The translations under genes were made by a program, and so were the position numbers. From positions 1-37,231 of the forward strand of contig JADCJC010000071.1 of assembly GCA_020247395.1 (NCBI GenBank): a stretch of DNA of 37,231 bases. The letters are read 5' to 3'. A model generated the notes under the pieces. It ran no database searches, was not told the origin of the DNA, and worked only from the letters and a program-made list of their open reading frames with translations. The DNA is from Rhodocyclaceae bacterium (GTDB lineage: Bacteria; Pseudomonadota; Gammaproteobacteria; Burkholderiales; Usitatibacteraceae). Below are positions 17,185 through 24,764 of this stretch, piece after piece (the first letter of the stretch is position 1; each line of letters begins with the position of its first letter).

Positions 17185-18402
17185 CTATTTCTTGTTGATG
17201 ACGACTTCGCCGCCATCTTTCAATTTTTCATCTGGCTTCAGCGCGACTTTGTCCCCCGGCTTGATGCCGCTGACTTGGACGAGGTCCCCCAACTTCCCCG
17301 ACATTGTGACCGCCACCATACGGGCGGTGTTATTGTCAGCGATGACAAACGCAACGTCTTTACCGTCTCTCTTCACCACCGCCGCCGGCTGAACTGCCGT
17401 CACCGGCTTGCGTTCATCGGCCGAGGGTGCGCGCTGGAGGAATGCGACTTTGGCGCTCATGTCTGGCAGAACCCGGTTATCTTTTTCGACGAACGCAACT
17501 TTCACCAAAACAGTCGCCTTCGAACGGTCCACTGTCGGCACGATCCGGCTAACGCGCCCAAGCAAACGAAGGTCTGGGAAAGCGTCCAGTTGAATTTCTA
17601 CTGGCATGTCGGGACTGATTTTGGACAAGCTGCTTTCAGAGACATCAGCTTCAACTTCTAGGGTGGTCATGTCCGCGATATTGACCACCGCACCCTTGGA
17701 GTCGGCGGCCGATGAAAATGGCGTAATGATGTCGCCGACATTAGCGTTTTTAGTGAGAATCACACCATCGAATGGCGCGCGGATAACGGTCTGTTCGACG
17801 CCGACATTGGCGGCGCGCAAATTGGCCTCAGCCACCCCGATCTGCCCGCTTAATGCCGCAACCGACGCCTTCGCGCGATCGTGCCGGGCGATGGCAGTAT
17901 CGAGTTGTGCGCCTGAGATAAAGTTCTTCTTGGCGAGGTCCTCGGTACGGCGCAGATTGGCTTCGGCGTCGCGAAGATCGGCAAGCCCTTGCTCTGAGTT
18001 TGCTTTGGCCGCGCGTAGGTTGGCCCGTGCTTGGTCTTGTGTGGCAATGACGTCTTTATTCTCGATTCGCGCCAACACCTGCCCGGCCTTGACGATGGAA
18101 CCTTCTTGCACGCCGAGATACTCGAGTTTTCCGGAAGCTTTGGTCGAAACGGCTGCTTTACGGAATGCAGAAACTCGCCCGGTCGCGTTTAAAGTGGTGA
18201 TCGCTTGGGTAGGAAACGCGGAGGCGACGGTGCCAAGCTCAACCGATACGGGACGGTTGCCGCTGCGAAAGACTGCCGCCCCCGCGACAACGATAATCAG
18301 CGCGGCAATACTCAGCCACCATTTTTTGCGGCTACGACTGCCGCCGACGAAGGCTTTTTTGGATCGATCGATAGTGAGCTTGGACAGGTCGTTGGTTGAC
18401 AC
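17185..18402 (-). CDS. HlyD/MacA-family periplasmic adaptor (membrane fusion) protein
   Basis: 405 residues from GTG 18402, with GAGGAAAC just upstream. A short cytoplasmic N terminus, a single membrane anchor (about 28-46), a lipoyl/barrel-sandwich half (SGKLEYLGVQEGSIVKAGQVLARIEN), a long alpha-hairpin of heptad-rich Ala/Arg/Asp sequence (about 115-200), the second lipoyl half (IRAPFDGVILTKNANVGD) and beta-barrel plus membrane-proximal domains. It would link the ABC pump to an outer-membrane channel. No TolC-type gene is nearby, so the system must borrow one encoded elsewhere, as MacAB does. It is first in the four-gene operon. Confidence 0.9.
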   Translation of the reverse strand: MSTNDLSKLTIDRSKKAFVGGSRSRKKWWLSIAALIIVVAGAAVFRSGNRPVSVELGTVASAFPTQAITTLNATGRVSAFRKAAVSTKASGKLEYLGVQEGSIVKAGQVLARIENKDVIATQDQARANLRAAKANSEQGLADLRDAEANLRRTEDLAKKNFISGAQLDTAIARHDRAKASVAALSGQIGVAEANLRAANVGVEQTVIRAPFDGVILTKNANVGDIITPFSSAADSKGAVVNIADMTTLEVEADVSESSLSKISPDMPVEIQLDAFPDLRLLGRVSRIVPTVDRSKATVLVKVAFVEKDNRVLPDMSAKVAFLQRAPSADERKPVTAVQPAAVVKRDGKDVAFVIADNNTARMVAVTMSGKLGDLVQVSGIKPGDKVALKPDEKLKDGGEVVINKK

Positions 18403-18432
18403 AAGTTTCCTCAGGAAGATTAAGCTTGCTCA

Positions 18433-18438
18433 ATTATA
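18433..18438 (-). promoter_or_regulatory. Candidate -10 box of the export operon
   Basis: On the minus strand TATAAT occurs about 30 bp upstream of the GTG start of the adaptor gene. I see no good -35 at 16-18 bp spacing; a TTAACA lies about 21 bp further upstream. The match to the -10 consensus is perfect but unsupported otherwise. Confidence 0.35.
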
Positions 18439-18620
18439 GGAGAAGGCCCCAGCCACACGTGTTAACGATGCGGCCAGTTGCTTGGAAATCGACCGCCAGT
18501 TGCTTGTATGCGGCGCGAACGGCTGGACGAACGACATGCCAAACGTCTATGGCCCGGCGGGTTTGCCTACGCACCCGCAGTGCAAGTTGGGCCGCTTCTC
18601 GCGAAGCCAAGCGGTCGCGT

Positions 18621-18626
18621 TATAAT
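18621..18626 (+). promoter_or_regulatory. -10 box of tRNA-Leu
   Basis: A perfect TATAAT lies 15 bp upstream of the mature tRNA 5' end at 18642. The corresponding -35 region is not recognisable at the usual spacing; the G/C-rich stretch after the -10 (GTCTCTC...) is unremarkable. Confidence 0.55.
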
Positions 18627-18641
18627 GTCTCTCTACCTGAT

Positions 18642-18728
18642 GCCGGGATGGCGGAACTGGTAGACGCACTGGACTCAAAATCCAGCGGTGGCAACATCGT
18701 GCCGGTTCGATTCCGGCTCCCGGCACCA
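18642..18728 (+). tRNA. tRNA-Leu (anticodon CAA)
   Basis: 87 nt beginning GCCGGGATGGCGGAACTGG and ending CCGGCACCA with encoded CCA. Acceptor GCCGGGA pairs with TCCCGGC. The anticodon loop CTCAAAA gives CAA. A long variable arm (GGTGGCAACATCGTG region) marks a class II tRNA, and GGTTCGATTCC is the T arm. It is followed immediately by its own terminator and then queA. Confidence 0.97.
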
Positions 18729-18734
18729 ATTTCG

Positions 18735-18759
18735 AATGCCCCCAAACGGGGGCATTTTT
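18735..18759 (+). terminator. Intrinsic terminator of tRNA-Leu
   Basis: TGCCCCC (18737-18743) pairs with GGGGGCA (18748-18754) around AAAC and is followed by TTTTT to 18759. It lies 6 bp after the tRNA CCA end, so the following queA gene probably needs its own promoter. Confidence 0.9.
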
Positions 18760-18811
18760 GTTTCCTGATGCCGACTTAGCGCACTTGACCGCCGCATCCA
18801 AGACCGAATCA

Positions 18812-19867
18812 ATGAAGACGACAGACTTTGACTATGCGTTGCCGCCTGAACTGATTGCGCAGCATCCGCCCGAGCATCGTACTGGGAGTCGGCTGCTCCA
18901 CCTTGACGGGAAGGGGGGTGATTTTGTGGACCGGCACTTCACCGATCTTCCGGACTTGCTGCGCGCGGGTGATCTGCTTGTGTTTAACGATACCAAGGTG
19001 ATCAAGGCGCGACTGCACGGCCTCAAGTCAACCGGCGGCAGTGTTGAAGTGCTGGTCGAGCGCGTCTTACCCGAGCACGGGGGGCGGGCGCACCGCGCGT
19101 TGGCGCACGTTCGGGCCTCCAAGTCACCGAAGGCGGGTGCGCGACTATTGTTTGCGCATGGCGTTGCCGCAATGGTTGAAGGCAGGCGTGACGACCTGTT
19201 TTTGCTCAACTTTGAAGGCGGCAAAAACGTGTTTGAGTTGCTCGCGCAGATTGGCGAAGTACCCTTGCCTCCCTACATCACCCACCCGCCTGCCGACGAC
19301 GATGAGTCAAGATATCAGACGGTATATGCAAAAAATGCGGGGTCGGTGGCGGCACCCACTGCTGGCTTGCATTTTGACCATGAAATTCTTGCGCTGCTAG
19401 AAAGTCGTGGCGTCCGGCTTGCGTTTGTGACGCTGCATGTAGGGGCAGGAACCTTCCGGCCAGTGCGCGACGATGACGTGTCAAAACATGTCATGCATCA
19501 AGAATGGTACGCCGTTCCCGAACAGACTGTCGCGGCAGTGACTCGAGCAAAAGCCCAACACTCGCGTGTGATTAGCGTCGGTACCACGAGCATGCGCACA
19601 CTCGAGTCCGCAGCGCAGGGTGGTTGTCTTCTGGCGGGTTCGGCCGAAACGGCGCTATTCATCACGCCGGGGTATGAGTTTCGAGTCGCCGATTGCTTGA
19701 TAACCAACTTCCACCTGCCAAAATCGACCTTGATGATGTTGGTTTCCGCCTTTGCCGGACACGAGAACACGATGCGCGCTTATGCCCATGCGGTCACGCA
19801 GCGTTACCGTTTTTTCAGTTACGGCGACGCGATGTTTATCGAGCGTGGTCAAGCCGGGGCCGCTTAA
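18812..19867 (+). CDS. queA: S-adenosylmethionine:tRNA ribosyltransferase-isomerase (QueA)
   Basis: 351 residues from ATG 18812 (MKTTDFDYALPPELIAQHP), the standard QueA opening; an upstream in-frame start at 18758 would fall in the tRNA terminator and adds nothing conserved. Family motifs: FNDTKVIKARLHG, GEVPLPPYI, YQTVYAKNAGSVAAPTAGLHF and TLHVGAGTFRPV, plus ITNFHLPKSTLMMLVSAFAG near the C terminus. QueA converts preQ1 at position 34 of certain tRNAs to epoxyqueuosine using SAM as ribosyl donor. tgt, its usual downstream neighbour, is not in this window. It converges on the HNH gene, and their stop codons overlap in TTAA. Confidence 0.95.
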   Translation: MKTTDFDYALPPELIAQHPPEHRTGSRLLHLDGKGGDFVDRHFTDLPDLLRAGDLLVFNDTKVIKARLHGLKSTGGSVEVLVERVLPEHGGRAHRALAHVRASKSPKAGARLLFAHGVAAMVEGRRDDLFLLNFEGGKNVFELLAQIGEVPLPPYITHPPADDDESRYQTVYAKNAGSVAAPTAGLHFDHEILALLESRGVRLAFVTLHVGAGTFRPVRDDDVSKHVMHQEWYAVPEQTVAAVTRAKAQHSRVISVGTTSMRTLESAAQGGCLLAGSAETALFITPGYEFRVADCLITNFHLPKSTLMMLVSAFAGHENTMRAYAHAVTQRYRFFSYGDAMFIERGQAGAA

Positions 19868-20565
19868 GCGGCGAGGTGGATCCGGCTCTGTGCGGCGACG
19901 TGTTGCTTCAAGAATTCCATCTGGTCGGTGAGAATTCGGCGGTTGGCCAGAATCAGGAACTCAGCGCGGTTTGGGATATAGGGGGCATACAGCAATTGCA
20001 TGTTCGCTTCTTCCAGCAACCGATTGCCCTTGCGTTCATTGCAGCCACGGCAAGATGTGACGACATTCATCCACGTGTCTTGTCCCCGACGTGAATACGG
20101 AATGATGTGATCCCGAGTCAGCTTTGAGTGCGTAAACTGGCCACCACAATAGGCGCAGATTTGGCGATCGCGGTGAAAAAGTTCGCGGTTGTTCAAAGGA
20201 GGGACTTGGTTAAATCCCTTGATGGCCATCGCCTTGCCGCGGATTGCAATAATTGATGCCGCCGTGACCGTTGAAGTCTCGCCAGTCTCACGGCACTTGC
20301 CGCCATTGACGGTAAACGCCTTTGATCCTGTTTCCCAGGCAACGCGCTGTTTCGCGTAGTACCAAACAGTGTGTTGCCAGGTAATCCAGCGGTGTGGAAT
20401 ACCGTTTTGATCCAGTGTAAGGATCAGCGGAAAACGCTTTGCTTCTTCGGAAACAACGGAAAACGCTGGCTCGTCCAGCTCGTGCGTCGAAGCCGACGCA
20501 ACCACGGCTTGGTTGGAGCGAGCAGGGCTATTGGCGTTTCTACGCTGTTGGCGTGGGAAATGCAC
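19864..20565 (-). CDS. HNH endonuclease family protein
   Basis: 233 residues from GTG 20565, chosen because AAGGAG (complement of 20571-20576) lies 5 bases upstream; a TTG 29 codons earlier lacks such a site. The middle (FPLILTLDQNGIPHRWITWQ...VAWE) matches the N-terminal part of a group of stand-alone proteobacterial HNH proteins. The nuclease core is CAYCGGQF, LTRDHIIPYSRRGQDTWMN (DHIIP is the HNH catalytic His region) and SCRGCNERKGNR, a four-Cys zinc frame around the HNH. These are chromosomally conserved single genes of unknown role; there is no methyltransferase or phage gene nearby to make it a restriction enzyme. It converges with queA. Confidence 0.85.
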   Translation of the reverse strand: MHFPRQQRRNANSPARSNQAVVASASTHELDEPAFSVVSEEAKRFPLILTLDQNGIPHRWITWQHTVWYYAKQRVAWETGSKAFTVNGGKCRETGETSTVTAASIIAIRGKAMAIKGFNQVPPLNNRELFHRDRQICAYCGGQFTHSKLTRDHIIPYSRRGQDTWMNVVTSCRGCNERKGNRLLEEANMQLLYAPYIPNRAEFLILANRRILTDQMEFLKQHVAAQSRIHLAA

Positions 20566-20773
20566 TTTCTCTCCTTTATCGAATAACCGACAAATCCATG
20601 ATATTGGCGTATTTGAGGCGAACGGTGATAATCCCGAAAGCGTACGGTTCAACTGCAGCAGTATTGGTCAATTGGACAGTCGATTCAGGAGGCACGCTTC
20701 CCGCTAGAGAGTAAATCAAATAGGCGCTTTTGAATAGCCCCTCGCGTAACCAATTAGTTGATTGGATGAATCC

Positions 20774-21322
20774 ATGAATTTAGATAGAGTCGACTCCGGT
20801 CGTGATGTTCCCAACGACGTCAACGTTGTCATCGAAATTCCGATGAACGGTGACCCGATTAAATATGAATTAGACAAGGCAACCGGCGCTCTGTTCATTG
20901 ACCGATTTATGTCGACGTCGATGCACTACCCTTGCAATTACGGCTACATCCCACACACGCTGTCTGATGACGGTGATCCGGTGGATGTACTGGTGATCAC
21001 ACCCCACCCGCTAATTCCTGGGGTGGTGGTTCGTTGCCGCCCGCTGGGGATGCTGAAAATGACGGATGAAGCCGGTACCGATGAGAAACTGCTTGCTGTA
21101 CCGATCGACAAACTCACGCCGATCTATCGCAATGTCAAGAGCGCGAAAGATTTGCCTGAAGTGCAGCTCAAGCAGATTGCGCATTTTTTTGAACATTACA
21201 AAGATTTGGAGCCAAAAAAATGGGTAAAGGTGGACCGTTGGGTGGGCGTGGCAGAGGCGAAGAGGGCGATCACCGACGGCATCAAGCGTTACGACAATGC
21301 AAAGAAGAAGCCGATGTTTTGA
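20774..21322 (+). CDS. ppa: Inorganic pyrophosphatase, family I
   Basis: 182 residues from ATG 20774 (an in-frame TTG lies 12 bp upstream). Family I soluble pyrophosphatase: [41 protein letters not shown] (the DGDPxDV metal-binding signature), and KWVKVDRW near the C terminus. It hydrolyses pyrophosphate and pulls biosynthetic reactions forward in the cytosol. The size fits the hexameric bacterial type. It is followed by the acetyltransferase at 15 bp on the same strand. Confidence 0.96.
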   Translation: MNLDRVDSGRDVPNDVNVVIEIPMNGDPIKYELDKATGALFIDRFMSTSMHYPCNYGYIPHTLSDDGDPVDVLVITPHPLIPGVVVRCRPLGMLKMTDEAGTDEKLLAVPIDKLTPIYRNVKSAKDLPEVQLKQIAHFFEHYKDLEPKKWVKVDRWVGVAEAKRAITDGIKRYDNAKKKPMF

Positions 21323-21337
21323 AGGTAGCCGCCCTGA

Positions 21338-21787
21338 ATGAATGCGTCGGCATTTGAGGTCAAGCTCGCGAGCTGGGCGTTATGTGGTGACGAACTGTCG
21401 AAGATTCGTCACGCTGTGTTTGTGCAGGAGCAAGGAGTACCACTGGGCATCGAGTTAGACGAAAAGGACGCCGATCCGCTTGCGGTGACCCACGTCGCGG
21501 CGACCAGTGCGATCGGTGGGACGATCGGCACGGCGCGGATGTTGCTCGAACCCGCAGCGGTGCGTATTGGTCGAATGGCCGTGCTGCCCGGCTGGCGCGG
21601 CAGGGGCGTTGGTCAAAAAATGCTGGAAGTGCTGTGTGATGAGGCCAAGCGACGGGGATACTTTATGGCGCGTCTTTATGCGCAGACACACGCCGCCCCC
21701 TTTTACGCCAAGCAGGGGTTTATTGTCTTCGGCGAGGAGTTTTTCGACGCCGGTATCCGGCACATCGAGATGCGCCGCAGCCCCTAG
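21338..21787 (+). CDS. GNAT family N-acetyltransferase
   Basis: 149 residues. The acetyl-CoA pyrophosphate loop is RIGRMAVLPGWRGRGVGQKML (motif A Q/RxxGxG/A as RGRGVG), with motif B around FYAKQGFIVFGEEFFDAGI; the N-terminal IRHAVFVQEQGVPLGIELDEKD segment is typical of the YjcF/ElaA-like branch. The substrate is unknown. Starting 15 bp after ppa it may be co-transcribed with it. The first copy of the 125-bp repeat begins 5 bp after its stop. Confidence 0.88.
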   Translation: MNASAFEVKLASWALCGDELSKIRHAVFVQEQGVPLGIELDEKDADPLAVTHVAATSAIGGTIGTARMLLEPAAVRIGRMAVLPGWRGRGVGQKMLEVLCDEAKRRGYFMARLYAQTHAAPFYAKQGFIVFGEEFFDAGIRHIEMRRSP

Positions 21788-21792
21788 CCTGA

Positions 21793-21916
21793 GCACGTCA
21801 TGCGGGCGCGTCCGAAAGCGGGCGAGCGGCCGGGCTTTGCCTGACCGACCAACCCATCGCAGGCTATGCGACGCAAGGCGGGTGCATGTTTGGCAAACAC
21901 GTCACTGTGCAGCTGC
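21793..21916. repeat. ~125-bp direct repeat, left copy (flanking a RAYT remnant)
   Basis: This stretch and 22485-22611 align end to end with roughly nine of ten bases identical. Both begin GCACGTCATGCGGGCGCGT and run through a G/C-rich part, then ACCAACCCATCGCAGGC and an imperfect palindrome (TGTTTG-G-CAAACA here). The two copies lie in the same orientation on either side of the transposase remnant. Confidence 0.9.
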
Positions 21917-22033
21917 CAAGTATGACCAGACTCCGCCGAGAAAATACCTTCAGAGCGATTTCTACAATGAAGCTTTTACCAAAGACTAAAGCAGGATTAA
22001 AGGCTCGATATATTTCCGTGCTAGCATGCCTTC

Positions 22034-22399
22034 ATGCCCCGCCGCCCTCGCATTCACCTTGATGGTGTACCGCTCCACATCGTGCAGCGAGGCCACAACC
22101 GTGAGCCATGTTTCTTCGGCGAAGACGACTACAGGCAGCTATCTGCACTGGCTGGGTGAAGCACTTGGCGAGGCCGATTGCAAGCTCCATGCCTATGTCC
22201 TGATGACCAATCACGTGCATCTCCTGCTTACGCCAAAGAAGGCAGAGGCGGTACAAAAGCTCATCATCCCGCTGGGTCGCCGTTACGTCCAATACATCAA
22301 TCGCACCTATCGGCGTACCGGCACACTGGGGGATAGCCGCTACAAGTCATCCGTGGTGCAGGCCGAAACCTACCTGCTGACTTGCCAGCGCTATATTCG
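22034..22399 (+). pseudogene. REP-associated tyrosine transposase (RAYT, TnpA_REP), frameshifted and truncated
   Basis: From ATG 22034 the frame reads MPRRPRIHLDGVPLHIVQRG, HNREPCFFGEDDYRQ, the normal N terminus of IS200-like Y1 transposases of the RAYT group, then hits a stop. A single extra base (C at about 22139) restores the frame YLHWLGEALGEADCKLHAYVLMTNHVHLLLTP, with the catalytic HUH pair (HVH in TNHVHLLL), then GRRYVQYINRTYRRTGTLGDSRYKSS and YLLTCQRYI. Family members continue with ELNPVRA and ~60-100 more residues; here homology stops at about 22399 and REP-like palindromes begin. Both defects mean no active protein. RAYTs mobilise REP/BIME palindromes through ssDNA intermediates; the repeats around it are likely its substrates. 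Confidence 0.85.
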
Positions 22400-22406
22400 T
22401 AGGACT

Positions 22407-22476
22407 AAAGGGGCCAGCTCGATTTTTCTCCGCTGCGCAGCGAGCGCTGGTGCTGTGAGTATGTCGAGCCCCTTTT
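22407..22476. repeat. REP/BIME-like palindromic unit abutting the RAYT remnant
   Basis: AAAGGGGCCAGCTCGA (22407-22422) and TCGAGCCCCTTTT (22464-22476) are inverted copies of an AAAGGGGC..CTCGA motif, with the perfect 12-bp palindrome CGCTGCGCAGCG (22431-22442) between them. A related motif, TTAAAGGCTCGATA, occurs upstream of the transposase at 21997-22010. Inverted short palindromes beside a RAYT are the expected form of its REP substrates. Confidence 0.6.
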
Positions 22477-22484
22477 ATCCACTA

Positions 22485-22611
22485 GCACGTCATGCGGGCG
22501 CGTGTGAAAGCGGGCGAGCGGGCGGGCTTTTTTGCCTGACCGACCAACCCATCGCAGGCTATGCGACGCAAGGCGGGTACGTGTTTGCCAAACACGTCAC
22601 TTTGCAGCCGC
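22485..22611. repeat. ~125-bp direct repeat, right copy
   Basis: Second copy of the repeat at 21793-21916, same orientation. It contains a clean hairpin, ACGTGTTT-GCC-AAACACGT (22579-22597), and a T6 tract (22530-22535 area) absent from the left copy. It begins 8 bp after the BIME-like unit. The 112 bp after it hold no gene I can support. Confidence 0.9.
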
Positions 22612-22786
22612 TGATAGCGAACGTGCAGCCCACCGCTGGGGCAAAAGAGGAACGAGCCAAATTGGTTTGCTAATCGCCGAGAGGCAACGTCCTTCTAAGC
22701 AACCGGCGACCCATGAAATATTCATGGCTAGCAGGAAAACATATTGAGGCTCCTTTTGCCAACCACGCTTCGCTTATCATGTAGCG

Positions 22787-23755
22787 ATGAGAAGAGCTTT
22801 TAAGTTTGCCGCTGTGGTCTCGCTGATCGGTAGTGCCTGGTTGGCCGGATTCATTGCTTGGAATTGGGCCCCGGACCGAAGCGTAGCGGAGCTAGCCGCA
22901 AGATGGGCGCAGCCGCCGTCGAAGTTTATCGCACTGCAAAACATGCAGGTGCATCTTCGAGATGAAGGGCCGCGTGACGATCCGCTACCTATCGTGTTGT
23001 TACATGGCACCTCGGCAAGTTTGCACACATGGGACGACTGGGTCGCAGCTCTCAAAGCCTCGCGCCGCGTCATCCGCATGGATCTACCCGGTTTCGGCCT
23101 GACGGGCCCATTCCCAGATAACGACTATCGTCTTCCGCGTTACAGCCGGTTTGTTCAAGAATTGATGGATCAGCTCGGCGTGGCGAGATTCATTCTCGTC
23201 GGTAATTCTTTTGGCGGACAGATTGCCCTGCAAGTCACACTTGATCAGCCGGCGCGCATTAGTCAACTGATCTTGGTCGATTCGGCGGGTTATCCGCTCG
23301 CGCCAACCTCGGTTCCAATTGCATTTCAACTCGCGCGACTACCCTTCATCAATCGAATCGCAAATATTGCTTTGCCGCGTCATATAGTTGAAAACAGCGT
23401 CCGCAACGTTTACGGCGACCCCGGGCGCGTAACACCAGAGCTGATCGACCGATACTACGAGCTCACGTTACGTGAGGGGAACCGCGCCGCGCTGACAGCG
23501 CGACTCGAACAGGTCAATGTGGAGGAAATGGCGGCACGTATTCCACAAATCAAAGTGCCGACGCTGATTCTTTGGGGCGGACGCGATCGACTGATCCCGC
23601 CTGATGCGGCACAACGCTTTGCGCGTGACATTGCCGGAAGTGAACTGGTGATGTTTGACGATCTTGGCCACGTACCGCACGAGGAGGCACCGGATCGTAC
23701 GTTGACTGCTATGCGGAAGTTTTTAAAAACGTCGCTTGCAGGTGGCGCGGGATAA
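22787..23755 (+). CDS. Alpha/beta-fold hydrolase with N-terminal membrane anchor or signal
   Basis: 322 residues. A hydrophobic segment (about 6-27) follows MRRAFK, so the enzyme is membrane-anchored or exported. The hydrolase core has the oxyanion-loop HGTSAS (about 74-79), MDLPGFGLTG, the nucleophile elbow GNSFGG (Ser in the middle, about 144), the acid Asp in GGRDRLIPP and the catalytic His in DLGHVPHEE. The cap region (180-230) is of the type found in epoxide-hydrolase- and C-C-hydrolase-like enzymes. The substrate is unknown. It stands alone between the repeat cluster and the Cys-rich secreted protein. Confidence 0.88.
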   Translation: MRRAFKFAAVVSLIGSAWLAGFIAWNWAPDRSVAELAARWAQPPSKFIALQNMQVHLRDEGPRDDPLPIVLLHGTSASLHTWDDWVAALKASRRVIRMDLPGFGLTGPFPDNDYRLPRYSRFVQELMDQLGVARFILVGNSFGGQIALQVTLDQPARISQLILVDSAGYPLAPTSVPIAFQLARLPFINRIANIALPRHIVENSVRNVYGDPGRVTPELIDRYYELTLREGNRAALTARLEQVNVEEMAARIPQIKVPTLILWGGRDRLIPPDAAQRFARDIAGSELVMFDDLGHVPHEEAPDRTLTAMRKFLKTSLAGGAG

Positions 23756-23817
23756 GTGTGGGCATAATAAACGGCGTTGCTTGGTCGACGTTTGATCTCC
23801 ATTTGTTCTGCCAATAG

Positions 23818-24288
23818 ATGACCAACATGATTCCAATCCGCTTCGCCGCTTTCTTCATGACGTCCGCGCTCATCGCGATTTCGCTCGTTACGGCGAATCT
23901 CACGTTTGCCGCCGAGATCACATTCCAGTTCGTTAACGATACCGACCGCGCGTTGAATTTGAAGTTGTTCTCTCGCGGTGAATCCTTGCAAATATGGCCG
24001 GGGAGATCCAAAGCGTATTCATTGCGGCCGGATTCTGCGGTTCAGCAGCTCAAAATCCGCTGCACCGAAGGTGAGAGTATTTGCTGGGGTGCATGGATGA
24101 CCATGCAAAGTGTATCGGGGCAAATTACCGGCAGTGCGCGCTCAACTTCTACCTTCAAGACGCACGTCGGCGTCGGCGAACGGGGTACTCGCGATTGCCC
24201 GAGTTGTTGTCAGGTCTGCACGGATGGCGCAACCGGACCAATCGTCAAACTCGGCAATAGCATTGCGCTCGGCCCCGACGTCCGCTAA
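23818..24288 (+). CDS. Small secreted protein with Cys-rich C terminus, function unknown
   Basis: 156 residues. A signal peptide (MTNMIPIRFAAFFMTSALIA...TFAAE) is probably cleaved after FAA at about residue 32. The mature part has beta-rich sequence (ITFQFVNDTDRALNLKLFSR, WPGRSKAYSLRPDS) followed by six cysteines: CTEGESICWG and CPSCCQVC. The CxxCCxxC-like cluster suggests disulphides or metal binding in the periplasm. I do not recognise a named family. Its stop overlaps, tail to tail, that of the DksA-like gene on the other strand. The upstream ribosome-binding site is weak; the internal ATG (MIPIRF) is an alternative start. Confidence 0.75.
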   Translation: MTNMIPIRFAAFFMTSALIAISLVTANLTFAAEITFQFVNDTDRALNLKLFSRGESLQIWPGRSKAYSLRPDSAVQQLKIRCTEGESICWGAWMTMQSVSGQITGSARSTSTFKTHVGVGERGTRDCPSCCQVCTDGATGPIVKLGNSIALGPDVR

Positions 24289-24665
24289 CCGATATTGCGC
24301 GCGGACAGGCGCTGTTCTTGAATAACCTGACATGATAGGCAACGCTTTGCGGTGGGGTATGCCTCCAGACGCTGAACCCCAATCGGCGCCTGACAATCGA
24401 CACATACGCCGAACGTACCTTCGCGGATTCGCTCGCGGGCGGCGGCAATGTCATTGAGTTGCGTAAGCTCACGCTGATAGACCGTCAAGTCCATCTCTTC
24501 GCTGAGATCTGCTACCAAGTTTTCGACGTTCGTGTCATGCTCTGTGAGGCGTGAGATTAGAGGATGGGAGGCGTTGTCACCAAGATGCGTCTTGAGCAGG
24601 GTCTTGAGCTCTGCCTGCATGTTTGCCAAACGTTGATCGAAATGTGTTGATGAGATGTCAAGCAT
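24285..24665 (-). CDS. TraR/DksA-type zinc-finger protein
   Basis: 126 residues from ATG 24665, set by AAGGGGG 5 bases upstream; the frame is open far upstream but that part has no DksA character. A coiled-coil N-terminal half (about 5-85; LANMQAELKTLLKTH...) is followed by a C4 zinc finger, CVDCQAPIGVQRLEAYPTAKRCLSC (split: CVDC and CLSC). DksA-family proteins enter the RNA polymerase secondary channel and change promoter output. It is shorter than classical DksA (about 150) and nearer the DksA-like paralogues. A role in global stringent control is not established for this copy. Confidence 0.85.
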   Translation of the reverse strand: MLDISSTHFDQRLANMQAELKTLLKTHLGDNASHPLISRLTEHDTNVENLVADLSEEMDLTVYQRELTQLNDIAAARERIREGTFGVCVDCQAPIGVQRLEAYPTAKRCLSCQVIQEQRLSARNIG

Positions 24666-24764
24666 CTTTACCCCCTTAATGTATGAGACACCAGCAATAG
24701 TGTGCCCGTTCGAGCGCCTGCCAGTTTGACGCTGATCAATCCATTCGCAGTCCGGTGGAACTGT

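Noticed and set aside
24702-24764. Treating the whole frame from 24702 as an intact small toxin
   Set aside because: The first ~20 residues do not resemble the MxxxDTN opening of PIN toxins, and the essential first Asp is missing.
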